A DNA stretch of 64,000 bases, taken from an uncultured Lachnospira sp. (GTDB lineage Bacteria; Bacillota; Clostridia; Lachnospirales; Lachnospiraceae). The position numbers and the translations under genes are program-made. Shown here piece by piece: positions 52,883 to 61,942 of this stretch. Location: assembly GCA_944381165.1 (NCBI GenBank), contig CALWKC010000009.1:1-64000 (forward strand), in the 5' to 3' direction. Every line of letters begins with the position of its first letter. Within the stretch, counting starts at the first letter, position 1. Under the pieces are notes generated by a model, which did not search any database, was not told the DNA's origin, and saw only the letters and a program-made list of their open reading frames with translations.

Positions 52883-54778
52883 TCAGTTTTCGTTTGTCGT
52901 CTCAGGCAGCTCCACTGTAGTCTCAACAGGACTGTCGCTTGTGTCCTCCGGCTCTGCCTGCGTGTCCTTATAAATATTCAAGTAAGGCAGCACCTCCTCA
53001 TAAATACTTCTTGAAAGGTTAAGCGCGTCAAGCGAACTTCCCGACGTACCGTTCGTCTCATACGGCTCATCTATTACCGTATAGAGAACAAGCTGAGGGT
53101 CGTCAGTCGGCGCGCAGCCTATATACGAAACTACCCACTTTTTATCCTCACGCGGCTGTTTCTGCGCCGTTCCCGTCTTTCCTCCGATAGCATAGCCGGT
53201 GACGCCGGATTTTCTTGCAAGTCCCTCGTCTACGCCCGCTCTGAGATATGTGCGCATAAGCTGTGATGTCTCGGCAGTCACAGTCTGTCTTACAAGCGTA
53301 GGCTCTATTGTCTTTACAACCTCGCCTGTACTCGTCTCAATTCTTTTTACAATATGAGGCTGATAATAGTTTCCGCCGTTTATAATTGATGAAAATGCCG
53401 CAGCCATCTGCACCATATTTACGTTTATATTCTGACCGAAGGAATTGCAGGCGGCGTCGAGCACCGACATGTCCTCTCCTATTGTAAGACCAGCCTCCTC
53501 TCCAGGCAAATCAATCCCGGTCTTGCTTCCAAAGCCAAGAAGCGTCTGATACTGCGCCATTTTTTGGCCGCCGAGCTTTGCGGCAATCTGCATCATCGTA
53601 GGATTGCACGACTGTATAAGCCCGTCCTTTAACGTCACTGTACCGTGTCCGCCCTCACTCATTACATGACAGCCTATAATGCTTCCGCTGATTTCCATAA
53701 ATCCCGCGCAGTAAAATGTATCGCCGTCATGCACTACTCCCTCTTCAAGCCCCCACGCAACCGTAAAAGGCTTAAATGTAGAACCCGGCTCATAGATATT
53801 AGACACACAATAATTGCTCCACAGAGCATACATGGCATTAGTCATATCTACATCAGACATCGCCGAAAGCTCTTCCTGCGTATATACACCGCTTAAATCT
53901 CTCGGATTATTCAAATCAAAGGTCGGATAACTCGCCATAGCGAGAATCTCCCCCGTCTTTGGATTCATCGCTATAACCGCCGTTGACTTTGAAGGTCTCT
54001 CCTCATTGAGCTCTTTTATTTTCTGCTCTATTATGCTCTGAACTTTATAATCAATAGTCGTAACAATGTTATATCCGTCCTCTGTTTTCTTTTCCTGCGT
54101 CTCAACATCAAGGTTTTCACCGACATAGCTGTACGATATTCCGTCAGTTCCCGAGAGCTCGTCATCATAATAATTTTCCAGTCCAAGCTCACCTCCGTTT
54201 GCCGCGCTCGCAAATCCTATGACGTCCGCTGCAAGAGTAGAAAACGGATACTTTCTGATATAGCTCTCCTCAAACCAAACTCCCTTTATATTGGGATAAT
54301 TCTCCGTGTCCTCAAGCCTGCTCTCCATTTCGGAAATTTCGTCCTTTGTAAGCTCTTTCAAAAGCTTCTCATACTGACTGCCGCTCTTAGTCGCAAGAAT
54401 ATTCTCCAAATCGCTCCTGTTTAAATCGAAGCATTCCGTGAGAGCTGCAAGCGTAGGCTCCTTGTATTTTTCATCAGACAGGACAAGCTTTGGGTCCAAA
54501 ATCAGATTATATACCTTCTCGCTGTATGCAAGCACCGTTCCGTTGGTGTCCTGTATCTGTCCCCGCTTATACGGTATTGTCGTCGATGTATAGCTCTGAT
54601 GGTCGAGCACCGTCTTAGAGTACGCCTCTCCGTGATTATAATTTATCAGAAGTATTCTAGTACCCAGCACAAGCAGAGCTATAACAATGACAAAAAAAGC
54701 AACGCCCATTTTATTCTGTACCTTCCTAAGCATTGCTTTTTTTCTTCTGTATTTATTGTTTCTTTGCTTTTCATTCAT
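52883..54778 (-). CDS. Class B penicillin-binding protein (FtsI/PBP2B-like)
   Basis: The 631-residue protein has a membrane helix (about 24-46), PBP dimer domain (YKRGQIQDTNGTVLAYSE) and a transpeptidase domain with EPGSTFKPFTV (SxxK), IQSCNPTMM (SxN) and the canonical GGKTGTAQK (KTG). The C-terminus is a short acidic Thr/Glu-rich tail. It follows ftsL and is in the expected ftsI position, so it is the better candidate for the vegetative division transpeptidase. Confidence 0.92.
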   Translation of the reverse strand: MNEKQRNNKYRRKKAMLRKVQNKMGVAFFVIVIALLVLGTRILLINYNHGEAYSKTVLDHQSYTSTTIPYKRGQIQDTNGTVLAYSEKVYNLILDPKLVLSDEKYKEPTLAALTECFDLNRSDLENILATKSGSQYEKLLKELTKDEISEMESRLEDTENYPNIKGVWFEESYIRKYPFSTLAADVIGFASAANGGELGLENYYDDELSGTDGISYSYVGENLDVETQEKKTEDGYNIVTTIDYKVQSIIEQKIKELNEERPSKSTAVIAMNPKTGEILAMASYPTFDLNNPRDLSGVYTQEELSAMSDVDMTNAMYALWSNYCVSNIYEPGSTFKPFTVAWGLEEGVVHDGDTFYCAGFMEISGSIIGCHVMSEGGHGTVTLKDGLIQSCNPTMMQIAAKLGGQKMAQYQTLLGFGSKTGIDLPGEEAGLTIGEDMSVLDAACNSFGQNINVNMVQMAAAFSSIINGGNYYQPHIVKRIETSTGEVVKTIEPTLVRQTVTAETSQLMRTYLRAGVDEGLARKSGVTGYAIGGKTGTAQKQPREDKKWVVSYIGCAPTDDPQLVLYTVIDEPYETNGTSGSSLDALNLSRSIYEEVLPYLNIYKDTQAEPEDTSDSPVETTVELPETTNEN

Positions 54779-54822
54779 ATTTGCTTCGTGTTCTCCCGTA
54801 TTTCCATATGTAAATAGTAAGC

Positions 54823-55383
54823 CTATGGAATATCGTGATACTGCTTCACGTATTCGCTGACGCCTGCATCATATGTAATAACCTGTTCTCTCTCCGGATA
54901 AACCATGCCGAGCTCATTAACAGCCGTATTGTATATAGCCTCATAGTCAATTCCCGCATTGATTTCCAGTTCAAGCTCATCGTTTGAATTAGTAAGCTCA
55001 TTTAATTCCGACTGCAGCTGTGTCACCTCAGATGCGTTTGCCTTAACCGCAGACTGCATATTCAGATACTGCCAGCATATTGTAAAAATTGTTATCACAA
55101 TAGCTGACACGCCTATGGTGTACAAAAAATTCATTTTATTTGCACGGTGTATGCTGCGCTGCTTTCTTCTCTCCTCTATGCGCTCTTCTTCTGTAAGCTC
55201 TCTTCTGACCGGTCTTTCCTGTACAGAAGGTCTTGATGCCTTTCTTCCCGGCACCCTTGTTCTTTCAGGAATCTCAAGCCTGTCCGGTGATGCCGCAAGG
55301 TTTTTAACAGTGCTCCCGCTTACATATGTATGAGTGCCGCCAAAACTGCGGCTTTTGTTTTTGTTATATGCTCTGTAAGCCAT
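54823..55383 (-). CDS. FtsL/DivIC-type septum formation protein
   Basis: The 186-residue protein has a basic, Arg/Ser-rich cytoplasmic part (about 1-95, long for FtsL), one membrane helix (about 98-118) and a coiled coil (VTQLQSELNELTNSNDELELEI). GGAGG lies six bases before the ATG. Its position between rsmH and ftsI identifies it as FtsL by synteny; sequence similarity in this family is low. Confidence 0.8.
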   Translation of the reverse strand: MAYRAYNKNKSRSFGGTHTYVSGSTVKNLAASPDRLEIPERTRVPGRKASRPSVQERPVRRELTEEERIEERRKQRSIHRANKMNFLYTIGVSAIVITIFTICWQYLNMQSAVKANASEVTQLQSELNELTNSNDELELEINAGIDYEAIYNTAVNELGMVYPEREQVITYDAGVSEYVKQYHDIP

Positions 55384-55394
55384 TGGCTTCCTCC

Positions 55395-56336
55395 CTATAA
55401 ATCCCCTTTTTCAAATACCCTGAGCTTAGCGCTCTTTGACCTTTTGTTCTCCTTAAGCTCTTCCTCCGACGGAAGAATCGGTTTTCTTGTGACAACTTTG
55501 CCCTTTGATTTCTTCCCGCACACGCACACCGGAAAATCCGGCGGACATGTACAGGGATTTTCATTATTTTTAAATCTTGTCTTGACAATTCTGTCCTCTA
55601 ACGAATGAAATGTGATAATACAGAGTCTCCCGCCTGCATCAAGTCTGTCTATCATTGTGTCGACAGAATTTTCAAGAACATCCAGCTCGTGATTTAATTC
55701 TATCCTTATTGCCTGAAATGTCTTTTTCGCGGGATGTCCTCCCGAAATTCTGCATTTCACAGGTATAGCCGCCTTTATAATCCCGTTAAGCTCAAATGTT
55801 GTCTCGATCGGCTTTATCTGCCTCGCAGCAACTATATGCTTTGCAATATTTTTAGCAAATTTGTCTTCTCCATAGTCACGTATAATTCTGTACAAGTCAA
55901 ATTCACTGTACTCGTTTACAATGTTTTTCGCGGTGACTGTTTGTCTGCGGTCCATTCGCATATCAAGCGGCGCGTCCGTCTTATATGTAAATCCCCGCTC
56001 CGCCGTGTCGAGCTGATATGACGAGACTCCGAGGTCAAGAATTATACCGTTTACTTTGGATATTCCGAGTTCGTCAAGCACATCTGCCGTATTGCAGTAA
56101 TTATTTCTGACTATAGTAACTCTGTCAGAAAACTCCTTAAGTCTCTCACCGGCGGCGCGTATTGCATCATCGTCCTGGTCAATCCCTATCAGTCTTCCGC
56201 CTTCTGTCAGCCTTGAGGCTATCTCATATGAATGACCTCCTCCTCCGAGGGTCCCGTCAACATATATGCCGTCCGGCTTTATATTCAGATTGCTGATTGT
56301 CTCGTCCAGCAAAACCGACTTGTGCTTAAATTCCAT
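55395..56336 (-). CDS. rsmH: 16S rRNA (cytosine-1402-N4)-methyltransferase
   Basis: RsmH (MraW) methylates N4 of C1402 in the ribosomal P site. The 313-residue protein has [15 protein letters not shown] motif [24 protein letters not shown] and [16 protein letters not shown], and the C-terminal [11 protein letters not shown]. It lies between mraZ and ftsL as in most bacteria. Confidence 0.96.
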   Translation of the reverse strand: MEFKHKSVLLDETISNLNIKPDGIYVDGTLGGGGHSYEIASRLTEGGRLIGIDQDDDAIRAAGERLKEFSDRVTIVRNNYCNTADVLDELGISKVNGIILDLGVSSYQLDTAERGFTYKTDAPLDMRMDRRQTVTAKNIVNEYSEFDLYRIIRDYGEDKFAKNIAKHIVAARQIKPIETTFELNGIIKAAIPVKCRISGGHPAKKTFQAIRIELNHELDVLENSVDTMIDRLDAGGRLCIITFHSLEDRIVKTRFKNNENPCTCPPDFPVCVCGKKSKGKVVTRKPILPSEEELKENKRSKSAKLRVFEKGDL

Positions 56337-56376
56337 TTCCCGTCACCCTCTTAAATGCATCCGGTCCTTTGGCGTC

Positions 56377-56814
56377 CTATATGCTAAAGCCCAGACTTTC
56401 CATATTTTCTGCAACTTCATCCATGTCGCCGTCGTATGTGTTCATGGCTTCATCCCAGTGTGCTTTACTCCAAATCTCTATTCTGCTTGCAACTCCCACC
56501 AGCACTACATCCTTTTCCAAGCCTGCAAATTCCCGCAGCACCTGAGGCAAAAGAATTCTTCCCTGTTTATCAACTTCGCAGGCTGCTGCTCCAGCCAGGA
56601 AAAAACGGGTAAATTGTCTGGCGTTTTTGTTTGTAAGCGGTAAGGTTCTCAGTTTTTCCTCAAAGTTCTGCCACTCTTCGTTGGGATAAACGAAAAGACA
56701 TCCGTCAAGACCTTTGGTAACGACAAATTCATCGCCAAGCACTTCACGAAACTTAGCCGGTACAATCAGACGCCCTTTTGCGTCTATTGTATGGTTGTAC
56801 TCACCCATAAACAT
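56377..56814 (-). CDS. mraZ: Transcriptional regulator MraZ
   Basis: About 145 residues with two AbrB-like repeats: [21 protein letters not shown] and [20 protein letters not shown], each with the DxKGR-type signature. MraZ represses its own dcw operon by binding short direct repeats, present just upstream. The start at 56814 has GGAGG nine bases upstream; the frame extends eight codons further, but without family similarity. Confidence 0.95.
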   Translation of the reverse strand: MFMGEYNHTIDAKGRLIVPAKFREVLGDEFVVTKGLDGCLFVYPNEEWQNFEEKLRTLPLTNKNARQFTRFFLAGAAACEVDKQGRILLPQVLREFAGLEKDVVLVGVASRIEIWSKAHWDEAMNTYDGDMDEVAENMESLGFSI

Positions 56815-56834
56815 GAAATTTGCCCTCCGTTCAC

Positions 56835-56870
56835 CCACTTCAAACCATTAGCTACCACTTTCCACCACTT
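56835..56870 (-). promoter_or_regulatory. MraZ operator: four boxes with exact 10-bp period
   Basis: On the minus strand AAGTGG occurs at 56865-56870, 56855-56860 and 56835-56840, with the variant TAATGG at 56845-56850. The period is exactly ten bases, as in known MraZ sites (TGGGN boxes with 5-base gaps). A TATAAA-type -10 lies a few bases upstream. The remainder of the 56815-57178 gap contains a terminator and a palindromic repeat, with no gene. Confidence 0.8.
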
Positions 56871-56918
56871 TAGTGTCAATTTTATACTTATTTTAACTAA
56901 AAAACAACCCTTTTTTCA

Positions 56919-56961
56919 CAAAAAAAATTTGGCGAAAGCCGGATAAAATCTAGCCTTCGCC
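56919..56961 (-). terminator. Intrinsic terminator upstream of mraZ
   Basis: Minus-strand arms GGCGAAGGC and GCTTTCGCC (one mismatch or wobble) followed by AAATTTTTTTT. It isolates the mraZ promoter from ychF transcription. Confidence 0.75.
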
Positions 56962-57049
56962 ATTTTGTACCCTATATAGTGTCAAGTTTTAAAAAATGCA
57001 CTATATATTGTTTTTATATTTTTATTTTACCAATAATTTCCTTTTGTTT

Positions 57050-57158
57050 TATGAGCACCAGCGGAGCGGCTGCTCATGTCGGGCGTTCCGCCCTATACTC
57101 ATAAAACCGTAAAAGGCGTCCTGCAAGCGAGCTTGCGTACGCCTTTTACGGTTTTATG
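57050..57158. repeat. Palindromic repeat cluster downstream of ychF
   Basis: Three stem-loops: ATGAGCA/TGCTCAT, GGGCGTTCCGCCC, and a long cruciform with perfect 20-bp outer arms (57100-57119 and 57139-57158) enclosing GCAAGC/GCTTGC. This is similar in style to the repeats at 30.8 and 49.5 kb. It follows the ychF stop by 21 bases. Confidence 0.75.
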
Positions 57159-57178
57159 GGTGCACGGCTTAACTTTAA

Positions 57179-58276
57179 TTACACGTTGAACCTGAACAGT
57201 ATTACATCGCCGTCTTTGACTACGTATTCTTTTCCTTCCATTCTTACAAGACCTTTTTCTTTTGCGGCGTTGTATGAGCCGCAGCGGATTAAGTCCTCAT
57301 ATGAGACTACCTCGGCCTTTATGAAGCCGCGCTCAAAATCGCTGTGAATTTTACCTGCAGCCTGAGGGGCTTTTGTTCCTTTTGTGATTGTCCACGCTCT
57401 TGTCTCGGTCTCTCCCGCAGTAAGATAGCTTATAAGTCCAAGCAGGCTGTAGCTTGCGGCAATCAGCTTGTCAAGTCCTGACGACTTAAGACCTAAATCC
57501 TCAAGAAACATCTTTTTCTCATCTTCGTCGAGCTCTGAAATCTCCTGCTCTATCTGAGCGCAGATTACAAACACTCCGCATTTTTCTTTTTCGGCAAATT
57601 CGCGAACAGCCTCAACATATTTGTTATCAGCTCCGTCATTTGCAAGGTCGTCCTCTGTCACATTTGCGGCAAATATTACAGGCTTTGCTGTCAGCAGATT
57701 GTATTCTTTGAAGAATGCCTCCTCGTCCTCATCCTCAAGCTCAAAATTCTTAGCAAGATTGCCGGCCTCAAGAAATGCAATCAGACGCTCAATCATACCG
57801 CACTCTTTTGCAATCTCCTTATTGTTATTCGCAGCTCTCTTCTGCTTTGAAAGTCTTCTCTCAAGCACCTCCATATCTGAAAATATAAGCTCAAGATTTA
57901 TAGTCTCAATATCACGCAGAGGATTAATAGAGCCGTCGACATGAACAATATTGCTGTCCTCGAAACATCTTACAACATGGACGATAGCATCTACCTCTCT
58001 TATATTTGCAAGGAACTGGTTGCCCAGACCCTCTCCCTTTGACGCTCCCTTTACAAGTCCAGCAATATCCACAAACTCTATGACGGCAGGCGTAACCTTT
58101 GCTGAATTATACAGAGCAGCGAGCTTGTCCAAGCGCTCGTCAGGCACAGCAACAACGCCCACATTCGGGTCAATGGTACAGAACGGATAATTTGCCGATT
58201 CCGCGCCTGCTTTTGTCAGGGAATTAAACAAAGTACTCTTGCCGACATTAGGCAGACCGACGATTCCAAGTTTCAT
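57179..58276 (-). CDS. ychF: OBG-type ribosome-binding ATPase YchF
   Basis: The 365-residue OBG-family P-loop protein has GLPNVGKSTLFN, DIAGLVKGASKGEGLGNQFL, the atypical G4 region (AANVTEDD) that gives ATP preference, and a C-terminal TGS domain (TRAWTITKGTKAPQAAGKIHSDFERGFIKAEV). It binds 70S ribosomes. GGAGG precedes the ATG. No partner gene is evident. Confidence 0.97.
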   Translation of the reverse strand: MKLGIVGLPNVGKSTLFNSLTKAGAESANYPFCTIDPNVGVVAVPDERLDKLAALYNSAKVTPAVIEFVDIAGLVKGASKGEGLGNQFLANIREVDAIVHVVRCFEDSNIVHVDGSINPLRDIETINLELIFSDMEVLERRLSKQKRAANNNKEIAKECGMIERLIAFLEAGNLAKNFELEDEDEEAFFKEYNLLTAKPVIFAANVTEDDLANDGADNKYVEAVREFAEKEKCGVFVICAQIEQEISELDEDEKKMFLEDLGLKSSGLDKLIAASYSLLGLISYLTAGETETRAWTITKGTKAPQAAGKIHSDFERGFIKAEVVSYEDLIRCGSYNAAKEKGLVRMEGKEYVVKDGDVILFRFNV

Positions 58277-58356
58277 TTTTCTATATTCCTCCTAAAATCC
58301 TTTGTATAGTATAGACCGATACGGGAGCCCCCGCTTCAGCTAAATATATTAACGTG

Positions 58357-59013
58357 TCACCAGACACTCATAACGCTCTTAAACTTTTTTACGTTCTCCG
58401 CAGCGTCTCCGCTGTAAATTGCGGAGCCTGCCACAATCACATTTGCCCCCGCTTCAAGCACCGAGGCAAGATTGTCAAGATTAACTCCTCCGTCAATCTC
58501 AATATCAAAATCAAGATTTTTTTCCTGCCGCAAACGCCTGACTTCCTTCAGCTTGTCTATTGAAGAAGTGATAAACTTCTGACCTCCGAAGCCCGGATTT
58601 ACACTCATGACAAGCACCATATCTACCATTGGCATGTATGCCTCAATGGCGGAAACCGGAGTATCGGGATTGAGAGTAATCCCCGCTTTAACCCCGCATG
58701 ACTTAATCTTTTCAAGCGTAGCCACCACATCGGCGCATGCCTCTACATGCACAGTTATAATATCGGCGCCCGAATCAACAAAATCCGAAATGTAGCGTAT
58801 AGGCTCATTAATCATCAGATGCACATCAAACACCTTTCCCGTTGACTTTCTGATTGATTTAATAACAGGCATTCCATATGAGATGCTCGGAACAAACATT
58901 CCATCCATTACATCAATGTGAATATACTCCGCACCGGCGCTGTCTATAATCTCAATCGCCTCGCCCAGCCTGTTAAAATCAGCCGACAGCAAAGACGGTG
59001 ATAAAATATTCAT
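58357..59013 (-). CDS. rpe: Ribulose-phosphate 3-epimerase
   Basis: TIM-barrel enzyme of the pentose phosphate pathway that interconverts ribulose 5-phosphate and xylulose 5-phosphate; 218 residues. SPSLLSADF, HIDVMDGMFVPSIS (metal His and Asp), HLMINEP, VMSVNPGFGGQKF and EIDGGVN are all present. It is co-directional with rsgA upstream, a common order after the prkC/prpC genes. Confidence 0.97.
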   Translation of the reverse strand: MNILSPSLLSADFNRLGEAIEIIDSAGAEYIHIDVMDGMFVPSISYGMPVIKSIRKSTGKVFDVHLMINEPIRYISDFVDSGADIITVHVEACADVVATLEKIKSCGVKAGITLNPDTPVSAIEAYMPMVDMVLVMSVNPGFGGQKFITSSIDKLKEVRRLRQEKNLDFDIEIDGGVNLDNLASVLEAGANVIVAGSAIYSGDAAENVKKFKSVMSVW

Positions 59014-59050
59014 ATAAACTCCATTCCTCCGCTTTACACGGGACTATTTT

Positions 59051-59938
59051 TTAATACTTTTTAATATTTTTCAACTCCTCATATAGCTGCAAATAGCTTT
59101 CGTATCTCTCACGGCTTATCTGTCCTGCCTCGACTGCCGCCTTTACCGCACAATCGGGCTCATTAACATGAACGCAGCCGTTAAATCTGCATTGTCCCTC
59201 TTCCCTTGCAAACTCTGGAAAATAAAATCTCAGTTCTTCTTTTTCAAGCTCAGGAAGCATAAGAGACGTAAACCCCGGGGTATCGCAAATATATGATTTA
59301 CCGTACATGTTAAAAATTTCGGAATGCCGCGTGGTATGTCTGCCTCTTCCTATTCTGCTTACATCTCCCGTCTCCATTTTAGCACCGCTCAAAAGAATAT
59401 TAGTGAGCGATGATTTTCCCACACCAGACGGTCCGGCAAGAATTGTTGTCCTGTCATGCAGCAGTTCCCTGACACTGTCAAGCCCGGTATTCTCGTAAAT
59501 GCTTATAAACAGAACTTTGCACCCGCAATTTTCGTAAATACCTCTGAGCCGTTCCTTTTGTGCAGCCTCCTCAAGTTCTGCCTTGTTGAAACACACAATA
59601 ACAGGCACATTCTGGTATGCCATTACGACAAGAAACCTGTCAAGCAGATTAAAATTAGGCTTCGGCTCTTTAAGCGCAAACACCAGAAGAGCCTGATCTA
59701 TATTTGCAGCAGCCGGTCGTATCAGTTCATTTTTTCTCTCAAGTATTTCAATTATATTGCCCTTGAAATTTTCTTCGTCAATAATGTCTATATTCACATT
59801 ATCGCCCACAAGCGGTTTTATATTTTTATTTCTGAAGGTACCTTTTGCCTTGCACTCATAAATACCGCGGGCTTCTACATGAACATAGTAGAAGCCTGCG
59901 ATACCTTTAATAATTTTACCGCGCGTCATATCAGTCAT
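59051..59938 (-). CDS. rsgA: Small-subunit biogenesis GTPase RsgA
   Basis: Circularly permuted GTPase for 30S maturation; about 295 residues. OB-fold first, then NKAEL (G4), GPSGVGKSSLTN (G1), DTPGFTSL (G3) and a zinc knuckle CRFNGCVHVNEPDC. The start at 59938 (MTDMTRGKIIKG) has AGGA five bases upstream and overlaps the prkC end by eight bases. The frame is open 45 codons further upstream only because it runs through the low-complexity prkC tail. Confidence 0.95.
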   Translation of the reverse strand: MTDMTRGKIIKGIAGFYYVHVEARGIYECKAKGTFRNKNIKPLVGDNVNIDIIDEENFKGNIIEILERKNELIRPAAANIDQALLVFALKEPKPNFNLLDRFLVVMAYQNVPVIVCFNKAELEEAAQKERLRGIYENCGCKVLFISIYENTGLDSVRELLHDRTTILAGPSGVGKSSLTNILLSGAKMETGDVSRIGRGRHTTRHSEIFNMYGKSYICDTPGFTSLMLPELEKEELRFYFPEFAREEGQCRFNGCVHVNEPDCAVKAAVEAGQISRERYESYLQLYEELKNIKKY

Positions 59939-61880
59939 CTGTGTCCTGCTGGCCGCCGTTTCCGCTGTCTCCGCCTTCTCCAGCACCGCCGCCTGAATTA
60001 TCGCTATCTCCGGAATCTCCTCCGCCGTCTTCGTTGTTATTTCCTCCTCCAGGATTCTGCGAAGTTCCCGCACTTACATAGAGAGTAACAATTGTATCCT
60101 CATCTATTTCACCCGCTGACGGACTCTGACCTGTAACCTGCCCCTTTGCGGCGCCTGAACTACTCTCCGTTTTTATCTGATACTTAAGGCCAAGAGCCTC
60201 AAGTTCTTTTATTGCATTCTCCTGAGTATAGCCAAAAAGATTTGGTAATATCACTTTCTTTGTCTCCTTTCCAAGACTCACCGTAATTGTAACGGTAGCT
60301 CCAGGTGTAGTGCTTGTAGTGCCCACAGGAGACTGGCTTATAACCTTTCCGCTCTCAACGGTATCGCTGTAAGACTGGTTGACAGTAACCTTAAATCCGG
60401 CACTCTCAAGAACTGATGATGCTTCAACCTGGTCATATCCAACAACATTAGGTACTGTCGCATTTTCAGGACCGGAACTTATCGAAAGAGTAATCGTCGT
60501 ATTCTTTGCCACCCTGGTTCCTGCGCTTGTTCCCTGTGAAATAACCGTTCCCTCAGGAATCGTTGTGGAAGGCTGGTATGTCGCCTTATAGCCTAAGTTT
60601 ACCTCATTGAGAGCAGCCTGTGCCTCCTCCTCTGTCTTTCCTACAACATTAGGAACAGGTACCTTTGAAGAATCGTCCTCTTTTGTCTGTGACGCTGTTG
60701 TCTCTCCTGCTGTGGTTGTCGTCTCTTCATTCTTATTTGAAGAGCCTCCCGCAAACAGCCTTACAACAACAAAAATTGTTATGATAAGAATAAGCGCAAT
60801 AATCCCGACTCCAATCCACTTCATTACCTTGTCAAGTTTATCATTGCTCTCATCGTCTATATCTTCATCGTCGTCATCTGATAAATCATCGTCCTCATCG
60901 TCAAGCAGCTCATCCTTTTCGAGCAGTTCGTCATCGACAAGCTCATCGTCTGCTGATTTTGCATCGGTCTCTTTGCTCTCCGAAACCTTCTCCGCTGCAG
61001 AAACCTTCATTTCATCCTGAGACTCTCCATAGACAGGCATCATCTTAACGAAATCCTCATCAGGCACAACAAGCGATTTTTTCAAATCAGCTATAAGCTC
61101 CGAGGCATCCTGATACCTTCTCTCTGTCTTTTTCTGCGTACACTTAAGAACTATCTTATCAATGCTTACGGGAATTCCGTCAGCCACTGACGAAGGCTTA
61201 GGTATATCGTCCTGTATATGCTGAACAGCCACCGAAACCGTCGAATCCCCGTCAAAAGGAACAGTTCCCGTCAACATCTCAAACAGAGTGATACCAAACG
61301 AGTAAATATCGCTTCTCTCATCTGAATATCCGCCTCTGGCCTGTTCCGGACTTATATAATGAACAGAGCCCATCGCTGACGAGTTGATTGTACTTGAGGT
61401 TGCAGCCTTCGCTATTCCAAAATCCGTAACCTTTACCTTTCCGTCCCTTGAAATAATAATATTCTGCGGTTTAATATCGCGATGTACAATATGATGAGTG
61501 TGAGCCGCCTGCATACCCTTTGCAACCTGAATGGCAATGCTGACAGCCTCTTTATATGGAATTCTGCCTCTCTTTTCAATATATTTTTTAAGTGTAATTC
61601 CCTCAACAAGCTCCATTACAATATAATATATTCCATTTTCATCACCTACATCGTAGACATTTACAATATTAGGATGTGTAAGTCCAGCAGCAGACTGCGC
61701 CTCTGCTCTGAACTTGGATACAAATGTTTTATCCTCGCTGAATTCCTTTTTTAAGACCTTTATTGCCACATATCTGTTAAGTTTGTGACATTTTGCCTTA
61801 TAGACATCAGACATTCCGCCGGTACCAATCTGTTCAAGAATCTCATATCTGTCTGCCAAAAACATTCCTTTTCTTAACAT
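59931..61880 (-). CDS. PrkC-type PASTA Ser/Thr protein kinase
   Basis: About 649 residues: Hanks kinase domain (EQIGTGGMSDVYKAK, VAIKVLK, HRDIKPQN, DFGIAK), a highly acidic Asp/Glu juxtamembrane stretch (about 305-350), one membrane helix (about 353-375), three extracellular PASTA repeats (VPNVVGKTEEEAQAALNE type) and a Gly/Asn/Asp/Ser-rich tail of about 40 residues. It senses muropeptides and governs germination and wall homeostasis in Firmicutes. The start at 61880 (MLRKGMF) has GGAG six bases upstream. Partner phosphatase gene lies just upstream. Confidence 0.95.
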   Translation of the reverse strand: MLRKGMFLADRYEILEQIGTGGMSDVYKAKCHKLNRYVAIKVLKKEFSEDKTFVSKFRAEAQSAAGLTHPNIVNVYDVGDENGIYYIVMELVEGITLKKYIEKRGRIPYKEAVSIAIQVAKGMQAAHTHHIVHRDIKPQNIIISRDGKVKVTDFGIAKAATSSTINSSAMGSVHYISPEQARGGYSDERSDIYSFGITLFEMLTGTVPFDGDSTVSVAVQHIQDDIPKPSSVADGIPVSIDKIVLKCTQKKTERRYQDASELIADLKKSLVVPDEDFVKMMPVYGESQDEMKVSAAEKVSESKETDAKSADDELVDDELLEKDELLDDEDDDLSDDDDEDIDDESNDKLDKVMKWIGVGIIALILIITIFVVVRLFAGGSSNKNEETTTTAGETTASQTKEDDSSKVPVPNVVGKTEEEAQAALNEVNLGYKATYQPSTTIPEGTVISQGTSAGTRVAKNTTITLSISSGPENATVPNVVGYDQVEASSVLESAGFKVTVNQSYSDTVESGKVISQSPVGTTSTTPGATVTITVSLGKETKKVILPNLFGYTQENAIKELEALGLKYQIKTESSSGAAKGQVTGQSPSAGEIDEDTIVTLYVSAGTSQNPGGGNNNEDGGGDSGDSDNSGGGAGEGGDSGNGGQQDTDD

Positions 61881-61942
61881 AAACTTCTCCATTTCTGTGC
61901 TCTTTTTTGTCCTGCAAACTTATATCGGAAAACCCGAAAAGA

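Noticed and set aside
59939..60073. Longer N-terminus for rsgA (45 codons)
   Set aside because: It runs through the prkC tail in another frame and has no similarity to RsgA; the start at 59938 has a Shine-Dalgarno sequence.
60607..61020. Ser-rich plus-strand frame opposite prkC
   Set aside because: It is the complement of the acidic Asp/Glu tract (GAT/GAA codons read as Ser/Phe on the other strand).
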